A model generated the notes under the pieces. It was not told the origin of the DNA and did no database searches. It was given only the letters and a program-made list of their open reading frames with translations. From Arion vulgaris (lineage: Eukaryota; Mollusca; Gastropoda; Stylommatophora; Arionidae): a stretch of DNA of 64,000 bases. The stretch is taken from assembly GCA_020796225.1 (NCBI GenBank), contig CM036758.1:67841274-67905273 (forward strand). The letters run 5' to 3'. Below, piece by piece: positions 21,305 to 32,444 of the stretch (position 1 is the stretch's first letter; the number at the start of each line of letters is the position of its first letter). The position numbers were made by a program, and so were the translations under genes.

Positions 21305-21590
21305 AAAGTATTTTTGTAGGAATTTTATTTTCATACTTTTCTAATGAATTTTATCAGGGCAGCGGCTTTCCAATCTGCTCTTTTCGATTTTGAACTGCAA
21401 AGGGTTCTCTTACGTGCTCAAATTTAACATGGCACCACGTTTCATCGTCCGTCTCTGATAGGACTAGGTACTCGATCTCACCTAAACTTAGATCAGGAAT
21501 CTCTGGAAAAATATCTTGAAGGCTCCACGAGGGAGCGAACTTGGTACTCTTTAACACGAGAGACGAGCACCTAGTTTCTACATCACAGAG
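21305..21590 (-). mobile_element. SINE-C copy
   Basis: Reverse of 26345-26580: shared blocks tttctaatgaattt, gtgctcaaatttaa, and the catcgtccgtctctgatagg to aggtactcgatctcacc stretch. The right end holds the head. The open frame at 21354-21557 minus arises from this repeat. Confidence 0.65.
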
Positions 21591-22018
21591 ACCACTGTTC
21601 TTGCAACCGCGTACAATGTGTTCACTGACAATTTTTGCCTCAAGCTGATCTCAAACACCGGAATTTCTGCGGGACGCTATCATTAGCGTAAGGTTTTATC
21701 GACGTTCGCTATCGGCGGCGCCAAATAGGCTTGTAATAATAATGACATTATCAAATGGGAAATATCGCAGTTGCGATGTAATTTATGAAGCGAAGAGAAT
21801 AATTTGACAACAATGACTTGAAGAGAAATTCTCTCACAATATGATGCTGATGTGAATAATTATCCTTTTTAAGTTATCGACGTGTTAAATGATCTAAATG
21901 ATGTACTTGTCAGCTTTTGGTTATAGTTATCAATCATTTTTATCAATTTTTTAAACTAGCTGGATAATAACTAACAGTAGACATGCTCGTTATCATCTCT
22001 AATTTGTTTAGCTGGGGC
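21591..22018. other. AT-rich spacer
   Basis: No recognised element. Confidence 0.4.
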
Positions 22019-22225
22019 CTCTATGGTTTAGTGGTTACATTGTTACCTTGCGATCTGAAGTTCGCGGGTTCGAATCCGGATCGCGTCGTTGTGTTCAGGA
22101 CTGCATTTTTTGCATAGATCATTAAGATTGTTGATGTAGATACGGAGTTAGTGCTTTGTGCAATAGTCTGAGCAGGTGGAGTTAGATTAATGCTAAAACG
22201 ACTGGTGCAATGATGTCAATTTGCT
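22019..22225 (+). mobile_element. SINE-B copy
   Basis: tRNA-like head with tttagtggttac (A-box-like) and gggttcgaatccgg (box B). The body is shortened before gtgcaatgatgtcaattt. Confidence 0.75.
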
Positions 22226-22391
22226 TACTGTTTTTATGGTACTTATAATGTTTCATTATGCGACAATATGCTCTTATGTCAAATATTGTATTGTTGGTTG
22301 TTATTACTATACTGAAGTACTTTGAGCACATATCAAAGTAAAAGTGCTGTGTATTTGACATATAACAAAGTGTAAGATATTATAAAAGTGC

Positions 22392-22639
22392 CGCCGAGTG
22401 GTTACGGGGCTAAATTTGGGGTGTAAAGAATAGAATCACTATTACCTGCCACGCATGTCGTAAGAGACGACTAAGGAGGTTCGGCTGAAATCGGATGCAC
22501 ATGTCCTAAACGTGTAGAAGTCTATGCGTTTAGAGGCCTACTAAACCAATGTGCAACGTAGACACATTCTTGGCAAAGATCAAACATATCACAAAGAGTG
22601 ATTACAATTGGTCGTAAAAGAACGAACGCAAAGAAGAAG
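22392..22639 (+). mobile_element. SINE-D' reference copy, 248 bp
   Basis: Exact 10-bp target duplication ataaaagtgc at 22382-22391 and 22640-22649. Head cgccgagtggttacggggct, core with gtcgtaagagacgac, and a tail of gaacgcaaagaagaag. Confidence 0.85.
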
Positions 22640-22654
22640 ATAAAAGTGCAGTAC

Positions 22655-22890
22655 GGTGTACACATAAAAAAAGGTGAAAGGTTGGGAAAGAGAATTACGC
22701 TTGAACACAACTAGACAGAGAATAATAAAAGAAAGAGCATGAAGTAGATGCATTCAAAATGTGATAGATGCTTTGAAAACGACTGCGGGGGGAGAAGGAC
22801 ATTCGATTTGTGTGAGAGAGAAATTCCGAAGGGATGTTGAAATGGCAAAGTTCTGCACAGGACAGGGTATTGAATGCAGATGAATTATTA
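22655..22890 (+). pseudogene. LINE-T 3' end, decayed
   Basis: From gagcatgaagtagatgcatt onward it parallels the LINE-T 3' end (RWIQDV..D region, a GHS/LAYE-like block) and ends with gcaaagttctgcacaggaca as at 7.2 and 46.6 kb. Confidence 0.6.
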
Positions 22891-23256
22891 CATATAAACT
22901 TTGTGTATGCTCTCGTTGTCAGTCCAGGTCGTTATTTTGAACAGTCATATTATTGTTGTGCCAAATTTGGTTAAGAAAGTGAAAAAAAGGAAGAGAAATA
23001 GTAAATATGTGTACAAAAGAAACGAACGAATCTTTATCGCCAAGAGAATTCAGATCATGTACTCGTATATTCACGACATTCAACGTTATTTTGTGTGCTG
23101 TTTCTTTTTCGTTTATTCGCTATAAATTTACATGTATCATGCCGCCTAATCAATCACATTCTGAATGATTTTTTTGCTTGAAAGATTTATTTTCTTTATC
23201 TCCAGTGTCCTTCGATTTTCAGGCGAAGCCTTATTCCGACTTCAGAATTCATTGCG
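22891..23256. other. AT-rich spacer
   Basis: No recognised element. The open frame at 22901-23125 has no motif and is probably chance. Confidence 0.35.
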
Positions 23257-23527
23257 TTTTCTTCTTCTTCTTTCTCGAACGCGCCATAACGACTACTTGT
23301 TAACCACTGTGTGTGATTTGTATGTGATTTGAACCTAAGAACGATTGTATGTTGTGCCAGTTATGTGCCTACAAGTAGGTCAGAACATCCGATTTCTGTG
23401 ATGTCTTTTTATTAACTAGAGTAGCTTCCCTAAGCTCCTACATCAGTCGCCTCTTACGACATGCCTTGTAGGTCGTAGTGTTACTAACTATTCTTTGCTT
23501 CCCTGGTGGGCCCCAGCAACACACATG
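23257..23527 (-). mobile_element. SINE-D copy
   Basis: Starts with a cttcttcttctttctcgaac tail and follows the family order to cagcaacacaca. Confidence 0.8.
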
Positions 23528-24295
23528 TGATATTAAGTGTTTAAAAAGCAATAGCATTGTAGTCCAGGCAGACCCATAGGTATCCAGTGTTAATGAGCAG
23601 ATGTCGAAGCGTCTGTGTGATAATTTATTCACAGTTTTCGTCGCATGTATCTAAATCAGGGATATTGAACGCGGTGCCTAAGGAAGCCATAGCGGTCTTG
23701 TCTTAGATTAATGGTTTCCTATTTTAGTCAGTCAGCTCCAACGTTAATCAGATTTCAAGTTGATACTATTATTGAGGTTTTTTTTTTCGTAACTATTCCA
23801 TGAACACGATCTTTCAGCTTTTGTAGTCTTGTTTTATTTTATAACTGTTCTACAGACCCATAAAACAACCCTTTTGCTTTTGTTTACTGAAGAAAGTGTT
23901 GGTAAATTCTTGTGTTTGGAACCCATCTTTTGCAATACTTCTCTATATGTGCACACTACGTTGTGGGACTATAGGACAATCTGGATTTTCTTGGGGGATA
24001 TAAATTACAAGTATCACTGACGTTGGAATTTAGCTTGCCTAAATGACAAGATACATTTGTCATATTTAACCCTTTCACTCCCGATTTCGTGCTACTTATT
24101 GGACGCAGGCATATTAAAATGTATACTGCATTAGCCAGCGTATCTGTTTTGTGACATCTTAAAAATACATTGAACTAGTATCTCGGCTTAGAAGGGTTAA
24201 GGTGTTAAAAGCAAGTCTTCGCTCAAAAATCAGTCCCATGAGCCATATTAGGCGCCACGACTACGCCTGAACTCATAACGACCAGAACCAAAATA
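23528..24295. other. Spacer
   Basis: Apart from a short shared repeat at 24235-24285 (taggcgccacgactacgcct, also at 13.6, 25.5 and 63.9 kb), nothing was recognised. Confidence 0.4.
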
Positions 24296-24520
24296 AGGAC
24301 AGGACCGAGCAGAGAGGACCGAGCAGAGAGGACCGAGCAGAGAGGACCGAGCCATACTGGGTAGGAAATACTTATGTGCAATGAACACAATCCTTCGGCT
24401 TTGGGCTGTAGGGATTTCTGGATAAAATCATACCCGTGAAATTAACGGCGCAGCCTGAATTCGAGCCTTCGACGTTCGAAAACAAACCGAACAGCTTAAC
24501 CATGTAACCACAGAAAAATC
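24296..24520. mobile_element. Two SINE-B pieces tail to tail, with a 14-bp expansion
   Basis: 24296-24405 is the plus-oriented 3' half of SINE-B (gaccgagccata to gtgcaatgaac). 24420-24520 is the minus-oriented head (ttcgagcc and cttaaccatgtaaccacaga). In the plus half, aggaccgagcagag is repeated about 3.7 times at 24301-24352. Confidence 0.6.
24301..24352. repeat. 14-bp tandem array from SINE-B
   Basis: Unit aggaccgagcagag. The same word occurs once in ordinary SINE-B copies as ag(a)aggaccgagcc or similar, so the array is an in-place expansion. Confidence 0.8.
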
Positions 24521-24895
24521 GTAAATCCTTAATTTACTCTGCGTCGAACGTACTCATCGGTGCATACCACTTCATCCTCATTACCATCATTACCATCTTT
24601 CAAATCACTTACTCATTAGCAACATATGTATATTGATTTCATACGTAGATATTTCTCAATTGGAGATAATCGAACTGGAAAGAGAGAGAGAGAAAGAGAG
24701 AGAAAGAGAGAGTGAGAAAGAGAGAGACAGTGAGAGATTGTGTTAACCAAATATAAAGAATTAAGATAAATAGCAGTTCCAGCTAAATGTTTTAATAGCC
24801 GGGATTTAAGAAGAGCAGGAATGTTGCTAATAACGAGTTATGTTCAGTCGAATGCATTTCCCTTCAAACGCTTCGGAAGTCTGTGCTCAATTTAT
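24521..24895. other. Spacer with (GA)n tract
   Basis: GA-rich microsatellite at about 24679-24737. Otherwise unremarkable. Confidence 0.5.
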
Positions 24896-24903
24896 CTCTA
24901 CAG

Positions 24904-25098
24904 CAGTGTTTCCCAACCTTTATTGTGTCATGCCCCACATACGCCTTTCTATAATTCCCCCTATGTACCATATACATGCATATATATATATGCATACATA
25001 AAATGCATATTTAATTTCCCCCCTTAACAATCAAGTTGCCCCCCTTAACAATCAAATTGCCTCCCTATGGGACGTGGGTCCTATGTTGGGAAACACTG
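24904..25098. mobile_element. MITE-4, hAT-like, 195 bp
   Basis: Terminal inverted repeats cagtgtttcccaac and gttgggaaacactg are perfect over 14 bp. Flanks ctctacag (24896-24903) and ttctacag (25099-25106) differ at one base. Inside is a (TA)-rich palindrome and a duplicated ccttaacaatcaa block. Confidence 0.85.
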
Positions 25099-25106
25099 TT
25101 CTACAG

Positions 25107-25633
25107 TCTCTCTTTAATCTCTATAGATTTCTTGCCTGGTTCACATGTTTACAAACGATGTGACGGTGACATCAATTTATGAAGGGTAAGGCTGTGATTG
25201 ACGTGCTAGTCGCTGTGTCAAGACAACTTTCAGATCACTGGGAAGGAATATATTTAGTTCGTGTACTCAACCGTCTATTTCTATTTTCATGCGGAAAAGC
25301 TGTCAAATTTAATTTATGACATAGCACACTAAACTATAATCCTACTTCATTGATTCAGCAAGGGTGTAATTATTTGTGTTCGGTTATTGTAGCCAATAAA
25401 TGGCAAGGCGTGATTTATATTGAAATTATCGTATAAATATTATTGAGAAACCTTCCGGCGCCCTGAAAATGTCTTTTTTGTTTGTCGACTATGAATTAAG
25501 GCGTAGTCATGGCGCCTAATGTGGAACACGTGATTGATTTTCACATTAATTATTGTTTTTCTTTCCACTAGTGTCCTTCGCCATTCAGACGAGTCTTACT
25601 CTGACTTCAGAGGTACTTGTAACTCCGATTCCC
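25107..25633. other. Spacer
   Basis: 25480-25525 carries the short gcgtagtcatggcgcc repeat shared with 13.6, 24.2 and 63.9 kb. No gene seen. Confidence 0.4.
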
Positions 25634-25940
25634 AAGTCGCCCGAGTGGTTACCGGGGCCCAAAGTGGGGTGTAAAGAATAGAACCACTGTTACCTGCCAT
25701 GCACGTCGTAAGAGGCGTATAAAGAGTTTGGACGTCAGGCTAGTTACCCACACCGTAAAAAAACTAGATGGCTACAGAACGGAGAGCGAACCGAGTAAAC
25801 GCTGGCTGAAACCGGACACATTGCTGAAGCTTAAGTACCAGAGCTTCCAAATGTGACGTAAAACACACCAATGCTAAGGCTGCATGAATCAGATTTCCAC
25901 ATGAATAGAACTTATGATAAGATCAGGTTATCTGGTGATC

Positions 25941-25980
<40 letters not shown>
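25634..25980 (+). mobile_element. SINE-D'-related copy with (GA)n tail
   Basis: Head gcccgagtggttaccggggc, core gtcgtaagaggcg, then the variant middle (ctggctgaaaccggacacat) also found at 28.2 kb, ending gtgatcgcgagagagagaga. The GA tract at 25944-25972 is the tail of this element. Confidence 0.65.
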
Positions 25981-25984
<4 letters not shown>

Positions 25985-26044
25985 TTCCCAAGTAAATGGT
26001 TAGGGATTGCTGTAGTCCAACCATATAAGTAAAAGTAAGTAAAG

Positions 26045-26300
26045 GAACCCTTTCATACCTCGTGGTATATAAGTCAATACAGTGTTAGGCCTGTATTTTC
26101 ATTGACCGTCGGCACACGATGGGTGATGTGGTCAGCATCACGCCGGTCGCCTTTACTTTCCCAGAGCATGTCTGGTACCCAGTTGAGGCTGGGTCGACCT
26201 GAGAGCCGTCGAGGTAGGGAAAAATGCCACGCGCATTGCGGAAGCTGAACCCAGACCACCAGCCTTGAGAAGCGAGTTCACTAACAGCTACGCTACAGCT
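26045..26300 (-). mobile_element. SINE-A copy
   Basis: Nearly identical in order and content to 13752-14016; the head is damaged at the far right (ctacgctacagctg). Confidence 0.8.
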
Positions 26301-26344
26301 GCTTTCAGCTATATACTGTATACATACTGAATAGTTTTGACTGA

Positions 26345-26580
26345 AACTGAGGAATCGCTGTGGTGCAGATGTTAGTTGCTCGCCTCGCGTTCCAAAGGAA
26401 CTTGGTTCGATCCCTCGTGAAGCCATCATAGTATCTTTAAAGAAACGCCTGATCTCAGTGTAGGTGAGATCAAGTTCCTAGCCATATCGGAGACGGATGA
26501 TAAAACGTAGGTCCGGTGTTTAATTTGAGCACGTAAAATAACACTTTGCAGCTCAAAGTTGAGATGAGTAGGCTGGAAAA
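26345..26580 (+). mobile_element. SINE-C copy
   Basis: Head gctgtggtgcagatgttagt with box-B-like ggttcgatccc (26403-26413); body with gcctgatctcagtgtaggtg and cggagacggatgataaaacg. Related copies at 21305-21590 and 50250-50340. Confidence 0.7.
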
Positions 26581-26639
26581 CTGCTGCTTGTGCAAATTCA
26601 TTAGAAAGATTAATTAATAAAATTCCTACAGAATATTTT

Positions 26640-26792
26640 CACAATCTTATAAATTACATGGTTGACCCTCGCCGATGATACGGAGCTTGTGCACTGCTGT
26701 TGCGATCTTCCTGTGTAAGAAAGAGATCGGGCACACATGGTTACTCAGCGAAGTGCAATGATGATGGTATTATCAATCAATCAATTAATCAA
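26640..26792 (+). pseudogene. LINE-C 3' end with (CAAT)n tail
   Basis: Shares gaaagagatcggg, the gttactcagcgaagtgcaat block and the tcaatcaatcaattaatcaa tail with 10228-10340 (inverse). Only the last about 120 bp of the element remain recognisable. Confidence 0.65.
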
Positions 26793-26835
26793 ATCAGACT
26801 CAAACTGGCCCTGAACATCGAAACGTCCACGGCAT

Positions 26836-27000
26836 GTGGACACTAATGTGGACACTAATGTAGACACTAATGTAGACACTAATGTAGACGCTAATGTTGA
26901 CGCTAATGTAGACGCTAATGTAGACGCTAATGTGCCTGTAGACGCTAATGTATACACTAATATAGACACTAATGTAGACACTAATGTGGACACTAATGTG
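26836..27000. repeat. 12-bp tandem array, about 14 units
   Basis: Unit gacactaatgta with variants gacgctaatgta and gtgg; one unit is broken by cctgta at about 26934. Confidence 0.95.
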
Positions 27001-27262
27001 GACACTTTCTTTGCACACTTTCTTTGCACACTTTCTTTGCACACTTTCTTTGCACTTTCTTTGACTTTCTTTCACACTTTCTTTGCACACTTTCTTTGCA
27101 CACTTTCTTTGTACACTTTCTTTGTACACTTTCTTGGGACCCTTTCTTTGCTTGCAACTTTCTTTGCACACTTTCTTTGCACACTTTCTTTGCACACTTT
27201 CTTTGCACACTTTCTTTGCACACTTTCTTTGCACACTTTCTTTGGAGACTTTTTTTGCACAC
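27001..27262. repeat. 15-bp tandem array, about 17 units
   Basis: Unit cactttctttgcaca with shortened units at 27048-27075 and 27128-27160. It abuts the 12-bp array without spacer; both share the gacact/cacact start. Confidence 0.95.
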
Positions 27263-27289
27263 TTTGTTTGTACCTTAGGAAGATCTGGT

Positions 27290-28342
27290 TTCAGGGAAAG
27301 TGGGAAGCGTTAAGATACAGACGGCGTCAAAGGCGCATAGGGACAACGTCGCGCCAGGATTGGTGAGCTGGCACTAATCAAGATTCTACCCCACTTCCAC
27401 GTGGTGACCTGTAACAGACAAGGTTCTGTCTGGCTAAACGGGTAGGGATCGAGGGGGAGCTACAGGTAGTGGGAGTAATGCAAGCATGGAAAAGTAGCGC
27501 AGGTCCCAAAACCCTGAACAAAATGCAAGTATCTCCTAGCCGAAGTCCGATGAAAAGTTAGTGATTGAAACGTAAGAAATGGTAATATACAAGTCGTCTG
27601 CGAGAGAATGCTAGCTCCCGCCCCAGAGTAAATGACCGCACTAAAATTGCCAGATCAGGGGTAATAGTCATAAAAGCAGGTAGGGTAACAAGGCAAAGCC
27701 GCACCACAGTTATAACAGTCTCTCGAGCTGCCGGTGGAAAAGGCTGAAGAAACGAACATAAAAGGATGAAAGGTGCATCTTGAAAAGAGACGTGGGCCAA
27801 CATGGGGCTAAACTCTGTGTTCTGAGATGGGGGCCCAATTGAGTTGCACGTGGTCCCACATAAGGCGAAACTCGGAGTGCTGAGGTGGGGGCCCGAGTTG
27901 AGCTTCATGTACGGACAGCCTAGAGGCATGATAAATGTGAGCACGGTAAGAACTGATTGACACGGTGGGCAGGCACCAAAACAAGCGTAGGGGTGAGCGG
28001 CCACCCACATGTGCAGAAAAACTGGAAAATCCAGCAGAGGTTTGAATCCAGTGTTTGTTTCCCTTGCAGGGAACCTGGGCAGATGAGCCAGCAGACCGGG
28101 AGGTAGGTCGTCTAAGGTAGCTACCTAAGAAAATAGCAACCTGCTGCCTTTCAGGTCGGCTGGGGACAAAGGCTGACGGAGGCGAAGGCAGTAAACGCTG
28201 ATTGAAATCGGACACATCGCCGAAGGATAAGCACCAGAGCTCAAAATGGTACTGAAGATTGTGAACGTACACCCGTTCTTGATGTTATGCTGTTTATATA
28301 TCACAATAAGAATTATACGAATGGCCATAAAAGAACGATCGC

Positions 28343-28389
<47 letters not shown>

Positions 28390-28395
28390 TACAGA
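27290..28395 (+). mobile_element. Long composite element related to 6031-6480, (GA)n tail
   Basis: 27355-27480 matches 6060-6190. 28170-28260 (tgattgaaatcggacacatc, gataagcaccagagct) matches 25800-25850. The end reads aagaacgatcgcgaaagaga then GA repeats to about 28390. Two similar blocks at about 27795-27850 and 27850-27900 (tgggggcccaattgag and tgggggcccgagttgag) show an internal duplication. No long conserved coding motif was found. Confidence 0.5.
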
Positions 28396-28784
28396 CGAAA
28401 AAGTTACAGTTAACGTAATAATACCTTAAACCTTTGTGATACATTTGCCAAGAACGAAACCGTAAACTTTCTGCATCGTTTCATGGCAACAATAGCTAGA
28501 CAACACCAGGCAAACCATAGTGAACCAAAATTGCTATCGATCCGTTTATGGGAGTACTTTGACAACTTTCAAATTGCAAAATGCATGGCGTGTTAAAGTT
28601 AATCATACAAAATATAATTATTCGAAATGTAAAGTATTGGGCATCTCTCCGTGTTTGGGTTTAGCGTTTCGGTGAAGTGATAGGCGCCGTTACTTCTTCT
28701 TCTTCGTCGTCTACATCTGTTATTTTAAACTCCCTTGCAGCTTATGCCATTATATAAAATCTGTTGCTTTGTGTCGCTGGGATA
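28396..28784. other. AT-rich spacer
   Basis: Nothing recognised. Confidence 0.4.
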
Positions 28785-28792
28785 GAATACAG

Positions 28793-28956
28793 CAGTGGCG
28801 GCTCGTCATTAAGGGACATTGGGGCCAGACCCCATCAAAAATAATGTTACGTGCATTTATTATTTAACAATTAAAATATAACCTAATCCAAAACCATGAT
28901 TTTCCCGAACATTTGTATCTGGCCCCACCAACAAAAAGGATCACGAGCCGCCACTG
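28793..28956. mobile_element. MITE-2, hAT-like, 164 bp, exact 8-bp duplication
   Basis: Ends cagtggcggctcgt and acgagccgccactg are perfect 14-bp inverted repeats; gaatacag at 28785-28792 and 28957-28964 is an exact 8-bp target duplication. Same family as 9081-9244. Confidence 0.9.
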
Positions 28957-28964
28957 GAATACAG

Positions 28965-29710
28965 TATACAGCACCGCTGTCCAATTTCAACGACTGCTTT
29001 GGTATATTAAGATTTGATATTAACATGCTTTTCAAGTTTAAATACCTTTTTTAAAAATGAAAACTAAGTTCAAAATGTCTTTATAAAATAAAGAAGAGCA
29101 GTTCTGTTATTTGTTGCAGCTGCGGATACACACTTAAACAACGAATTCAAACTGTAAGTATATCAACAGAAAGTGAGAAAGAGATAGAAATATAGACAAA
29201 GAAATAACGCAACGTTTCGCACAACATGTCTATATCACACACTTGACAAACAAACCAAATTTATTTATTGGAAAAGATAACAGTTTAAAAAAATATGTTA
29301 CCTTGAGTACTTTATTCTCGATGTAAATTGTTTTTGGATATTTGTTTGCGCGTATTTACCAAACGTGACAAAGATCTTTATCAATAAACATTGTGTCTAT
29401 CTTTAGAGAAACGATAAAAATTAGACTGTTTTATTTACCTAACGTTAGTAGAGCGACTTTGATGATAATGACACAAATCGTGACGCAGTCAGCAATATAC
29501 GGCCAACGGGATAGATAAGACATGCTGCGTTATTTGGTAATTACCGTGTTAATAACTAGATAATAAGGACATATATATTTACCTAACAATTATTGACAAA
29601 CATCGATGAATAAACATCAAAGCCAGTGCTATTATTAATAATACAAGAGTTGATTGAACTTGTTTCATCCATTACAAAACTGAAAAACTCGGTTTCAAAA
29701 TAAACTTGAT
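28965..29710. other. AT-rich spacer
   Basis: No repeat or coding family recognised over about 745 bp. Confidence 0.4.
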
Positions 29711-30030
29711 TTGATCAATATAAATATGAGAAACGAGAATATCAGAAGCATCGTTGGTACTATACCATGCATACAGTACATCGAGAAGCAAAGAATCAAG
29801 TGGTTCGGCCATCTAATTAGAATGGAACCACATTTACTACCATCACGTGCCTATAATAATCGACACTCAGGGCGCAGATCACGAGGCAGGCCAAGAACAC
29901 GATGGATATATACCATCTCAGAGTCCCAGCGAAAACATGGACTGACAACGTCAAGCGCAACACACCTGGCACAAGATAGAAACTAACTCTCCCCACGTCG
30001 CTTCACGGCAAATGTTGTCTAGATAAGATA
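29711..30030 (+). pseudogene. LINE-G C-terminus with (GATAA)n tail
   Basis: Reading MRNENIRSIVGTIPCIQYIE, KQRIKWFGHLIRMEPHLLPS, RAYNNRHSGRRSRGRPRTRW, then THLAQDRN and a stop. The IKWFGH..RM block and the RGRPRTRW block are hallmarks of RT-endonuclease LINE C-termini. The last about 90 residues are intact; the RT itself is missing. The 3' end (cgcttcacggcaaatgttgt) and a gataagataagat tail match 1.3 and 52.9 kb. Confidence 0.8.
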
Positions 30031-30185
30031 AGATCAATATAAATAAGTTGAAAATCTATTGATCCAACTCTATGTAAACAAATACGACATGAGATAACAA
30101 CTATCGATCTACAAAACAGATGTTTCCTTTCGTTACTTTGTATCAGAAATTTCGAAAGACATTTTAAAGAGATTCAAAGCCGAAT

Positions 30186-30402
30186 GATTGACTTCATTGC
30201 ACCGAGTTTTACCCCATATGGCTCGGTCCTTCTCCACAGAAATGGCAAGCCACCTTTCCGAGAGTATTGCACAAGCACGAACACTGCAGCCCCGGCAACA
30301 ATCCTAGGGTCTCTGGACAAAAACTGCACTCGTAAACAGAACGGCGCGGTCCGGATTCGAACCCACGACCTTCGGCTCGCAAGGCAAAGGGCTTAGCCAC
30401 TT
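30186..30402 (-). mobile_element. SINE-B copy
   Basis: Minus orientation, well preserved: gacttcattgcaccgagttt at the left; box-B-like ggattcgaaccc and cttagccactta at the right. Confidence 0.8.
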
Positions 30403-30524
30403 AAAAGTCAGTTATGGTGTCAAAGTACTGCATGCTTGGGACAAACTATATGATCATAACAAAATCAGCGCAAAAATAGTTTCAAAAGACAAATATCATT
30501 AACAAAATAGTCTAAATAATAGAG

Positions 30525-30675
30525 TTTTTCTTCTTCAAACGCTTTACATCGACTACTTGTTAACTACTAGGGTAACTTCTCTAGACCCCTACTTCAATCG
30601 CCTCTTACGACATGCTTTGTAGGTCCCAGTGTTACTATTCTTTGTGGGGCCCCTGCAAAACACGGGCGAAACAAT
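30525..30675 (-). mobile_element. SINE-D copy, internally deleted
   Basis: The tail and cgactacttgttaactac join directly to tagggtaacttctctagacc, losing about 110 bp of the family's middle. The head reads gcaaaacacgggcg. Confidence 0.75.
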
Positions 30676-30679
30676 ACAC

Positions 30680-30868
30680 TTTTTCCGATCCAGAATTCTA
30701 GAAGCACTTGAGTTTTTCAGCTCTTCGACTCCGTGCCACGAACACAGTAAATCTAGAGAACCTGTGGCTTTTCTGCCAGCCCGCGAAATTGAATCCGCAC
30801 TCACAAGGGGCTTGTTACCCGTCGTCCAACGCGCTACGAACACCCTGGGCAGGCGGGCAAACAATACA
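30680..30868 (-). mobile_element. SINE-F copy
   Basis: Minus orientation. Head at the right (gggcaggcgggcaa), box-B-like gaattgaatcc..., 3' end gatccagaattctagaagca. It abuts the SINE-D copy. The open frames here on both strands are SINE-derived. Confidence 0.75.
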
Positions 30869-31613
30869 CTTAAGTACTGTGAATTATGAAAACAGCTGAG
30901 TTAAAGCAACCGTAATAATTCTCTAGATACGATTGAAACAGTAAATATCCTAATTTAATAATAACACTTTCTTAATATTTGACACGGTTACATAATTTTA
31001 CGATTCCTTATGTTATTACCCGCATTAATATTTCAAGGAAATCATAGACATTATATTTCGCAAAACCCTTTTTTCAAATTATACTAATGAGATATTCACT
31101 GTTTTAGGTAAATTAATGTTAGTTTAGTACAAGACCAGGAAGGAAAGTTGACATTTATTGAGATATGTTAGGATCAGATTACTTAGTTTTATATCCATGA
31201 ATGAAAATGTGCAGGTGCTGTAAGATTGATAGCTGTATCAGATTTCTAAGTTTTGTGTCCTTCTTTGTGATAGAATAAAGCTAGTCACGACAGAGATGTA
31301 GTGTCAATACAGAATGTTTGTTGCAGTATATTAACTCTTAGTGGACCAGGACAAAAGCCATTTTTACAAGCCATTTGTTTAAAGAATACAAAATGCCCTT
31401 TAGTGTGACTCCTCGTGTGATGAAAGAAAAAAGTGAGAACCATCATCCTAGCACCCAGAACAAGCCCGTCAGATCTGATTTCGAACCCTTTCTGTGTTGA
31501 TTAATCACATCAATTGTGACTCTAACAAGGTTTTCATGTCTGCCAGTTCACAGTTTCAATCCCATCTCAATCACGCTGGATATGGGTACAGATTTATAAA
31601 TGTTTTCACAACA
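30869..31613. other. AT-rich spacer
   Basis: No recognised element. Confidence 0.4.
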
Positions 31614-31621
31614 ATCTATAG

Positions 31622-32005
31622 CAGCGTTTCCAAACTGGGGTCTCCACCCTCCCCTCCTGGATTCCACGAGGTACTCACAGGAGTCCTCAAGTATTTGAAG
31701 AAATATTATTATCTGTGACATTTCAAAAAGAAACAACAATTTTTAAAACGTGTATAAAACAGTGGTAAACTAGTTCCTCTGAAATCAAAGGACCCGGAAC
31801 AGATAGGAGTCTAAATGTATGACATGACAAAATGAAAGCCCATTTAAAGTTTCCCGCAGACTGGAAAATTGGAGCCAGCTTTAATTTTGATGTGGTGTAA
31901 TAATAACTCCATCACTAGAAGATTTTCATAAATAGAAACTTGTGTGTTTCCGCTACATAAAATATATTTAAAAGGGTCGTGATAATGCGAAGTTTGGGAA
32001 CCCTG
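31622..32005 (+). mobile_element. MITE-3, hAT-like, uninterrupted copy, 384 bp
   Basis: Ends cagcgtttccaaactgggg and gaagtttgggaaccctg. Flanks atctatag (31614-31621) and atctatac (32006-32013) differ at one base. It matches 18078-19506 outside the nested insertions. Confidence 0.8.
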
Positions 32006-32127
32006 ATCTATACGATCTACTGCTCATATGACACTGATGATGTTTTTTGCATTATCCAATAACTGTCCTTCGCAGATCACCGCGTACTAGCCATATGATT
32101 TGCTGGCTCTTTTCCTGTACTCCCTCA

Positions 32128-32166
32128 CGTCCTGGTTTCCTCATGCCCTGGTTTCCTCATGACCTG
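32128..32166. repeat. 18-bp duplication
   Basis: cctggtttcctcatg is repeated, with a third partial copy, in a short run. Confidence 0.8.
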
Positions 32167-32335
32167 GTGCAAACACAAATCAATAATGAAGACACCAATA
32201 CCAACATAAGGCGACTACTACACTATGAAAAGAATAAAACAAGTTATCATTCTGCACATCAGAACAGGGAACACTCAAATCTGCAACAATTGCTATACAA
32301 AGGAAATACTGACACTTCAGCATCATGTACATGTA

Positions 32336-32398
32336 GATAGACTACAGAGCACAGACTACAGAGCACAGACTACATAACACTGTCTACAGAGCACATAC
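32336..32398. repeat. 14-bp tandem array, about 4 units
   Basis: Unit agactacagagcac with a diverged unit (ataacactgtct) before the last copy. Confidence 0.85.
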
Positions 32399-32444
32399 TT
32401 TAAAACTGGCTCGAATATGATATACTGAGGCCAACTCACTGATC

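Noticed and set aside
26781..27366. Overlapping Lys/Cys- and Phe/Leu-rich frames
   Set aside because: Products of 12- and 15-bp arrays.
27558..28272. 150- and 154-residue minus-strand frames
   Set aside because: They lie in a composite repeat, lack recognisable motifs, and overlap each other in different frames.
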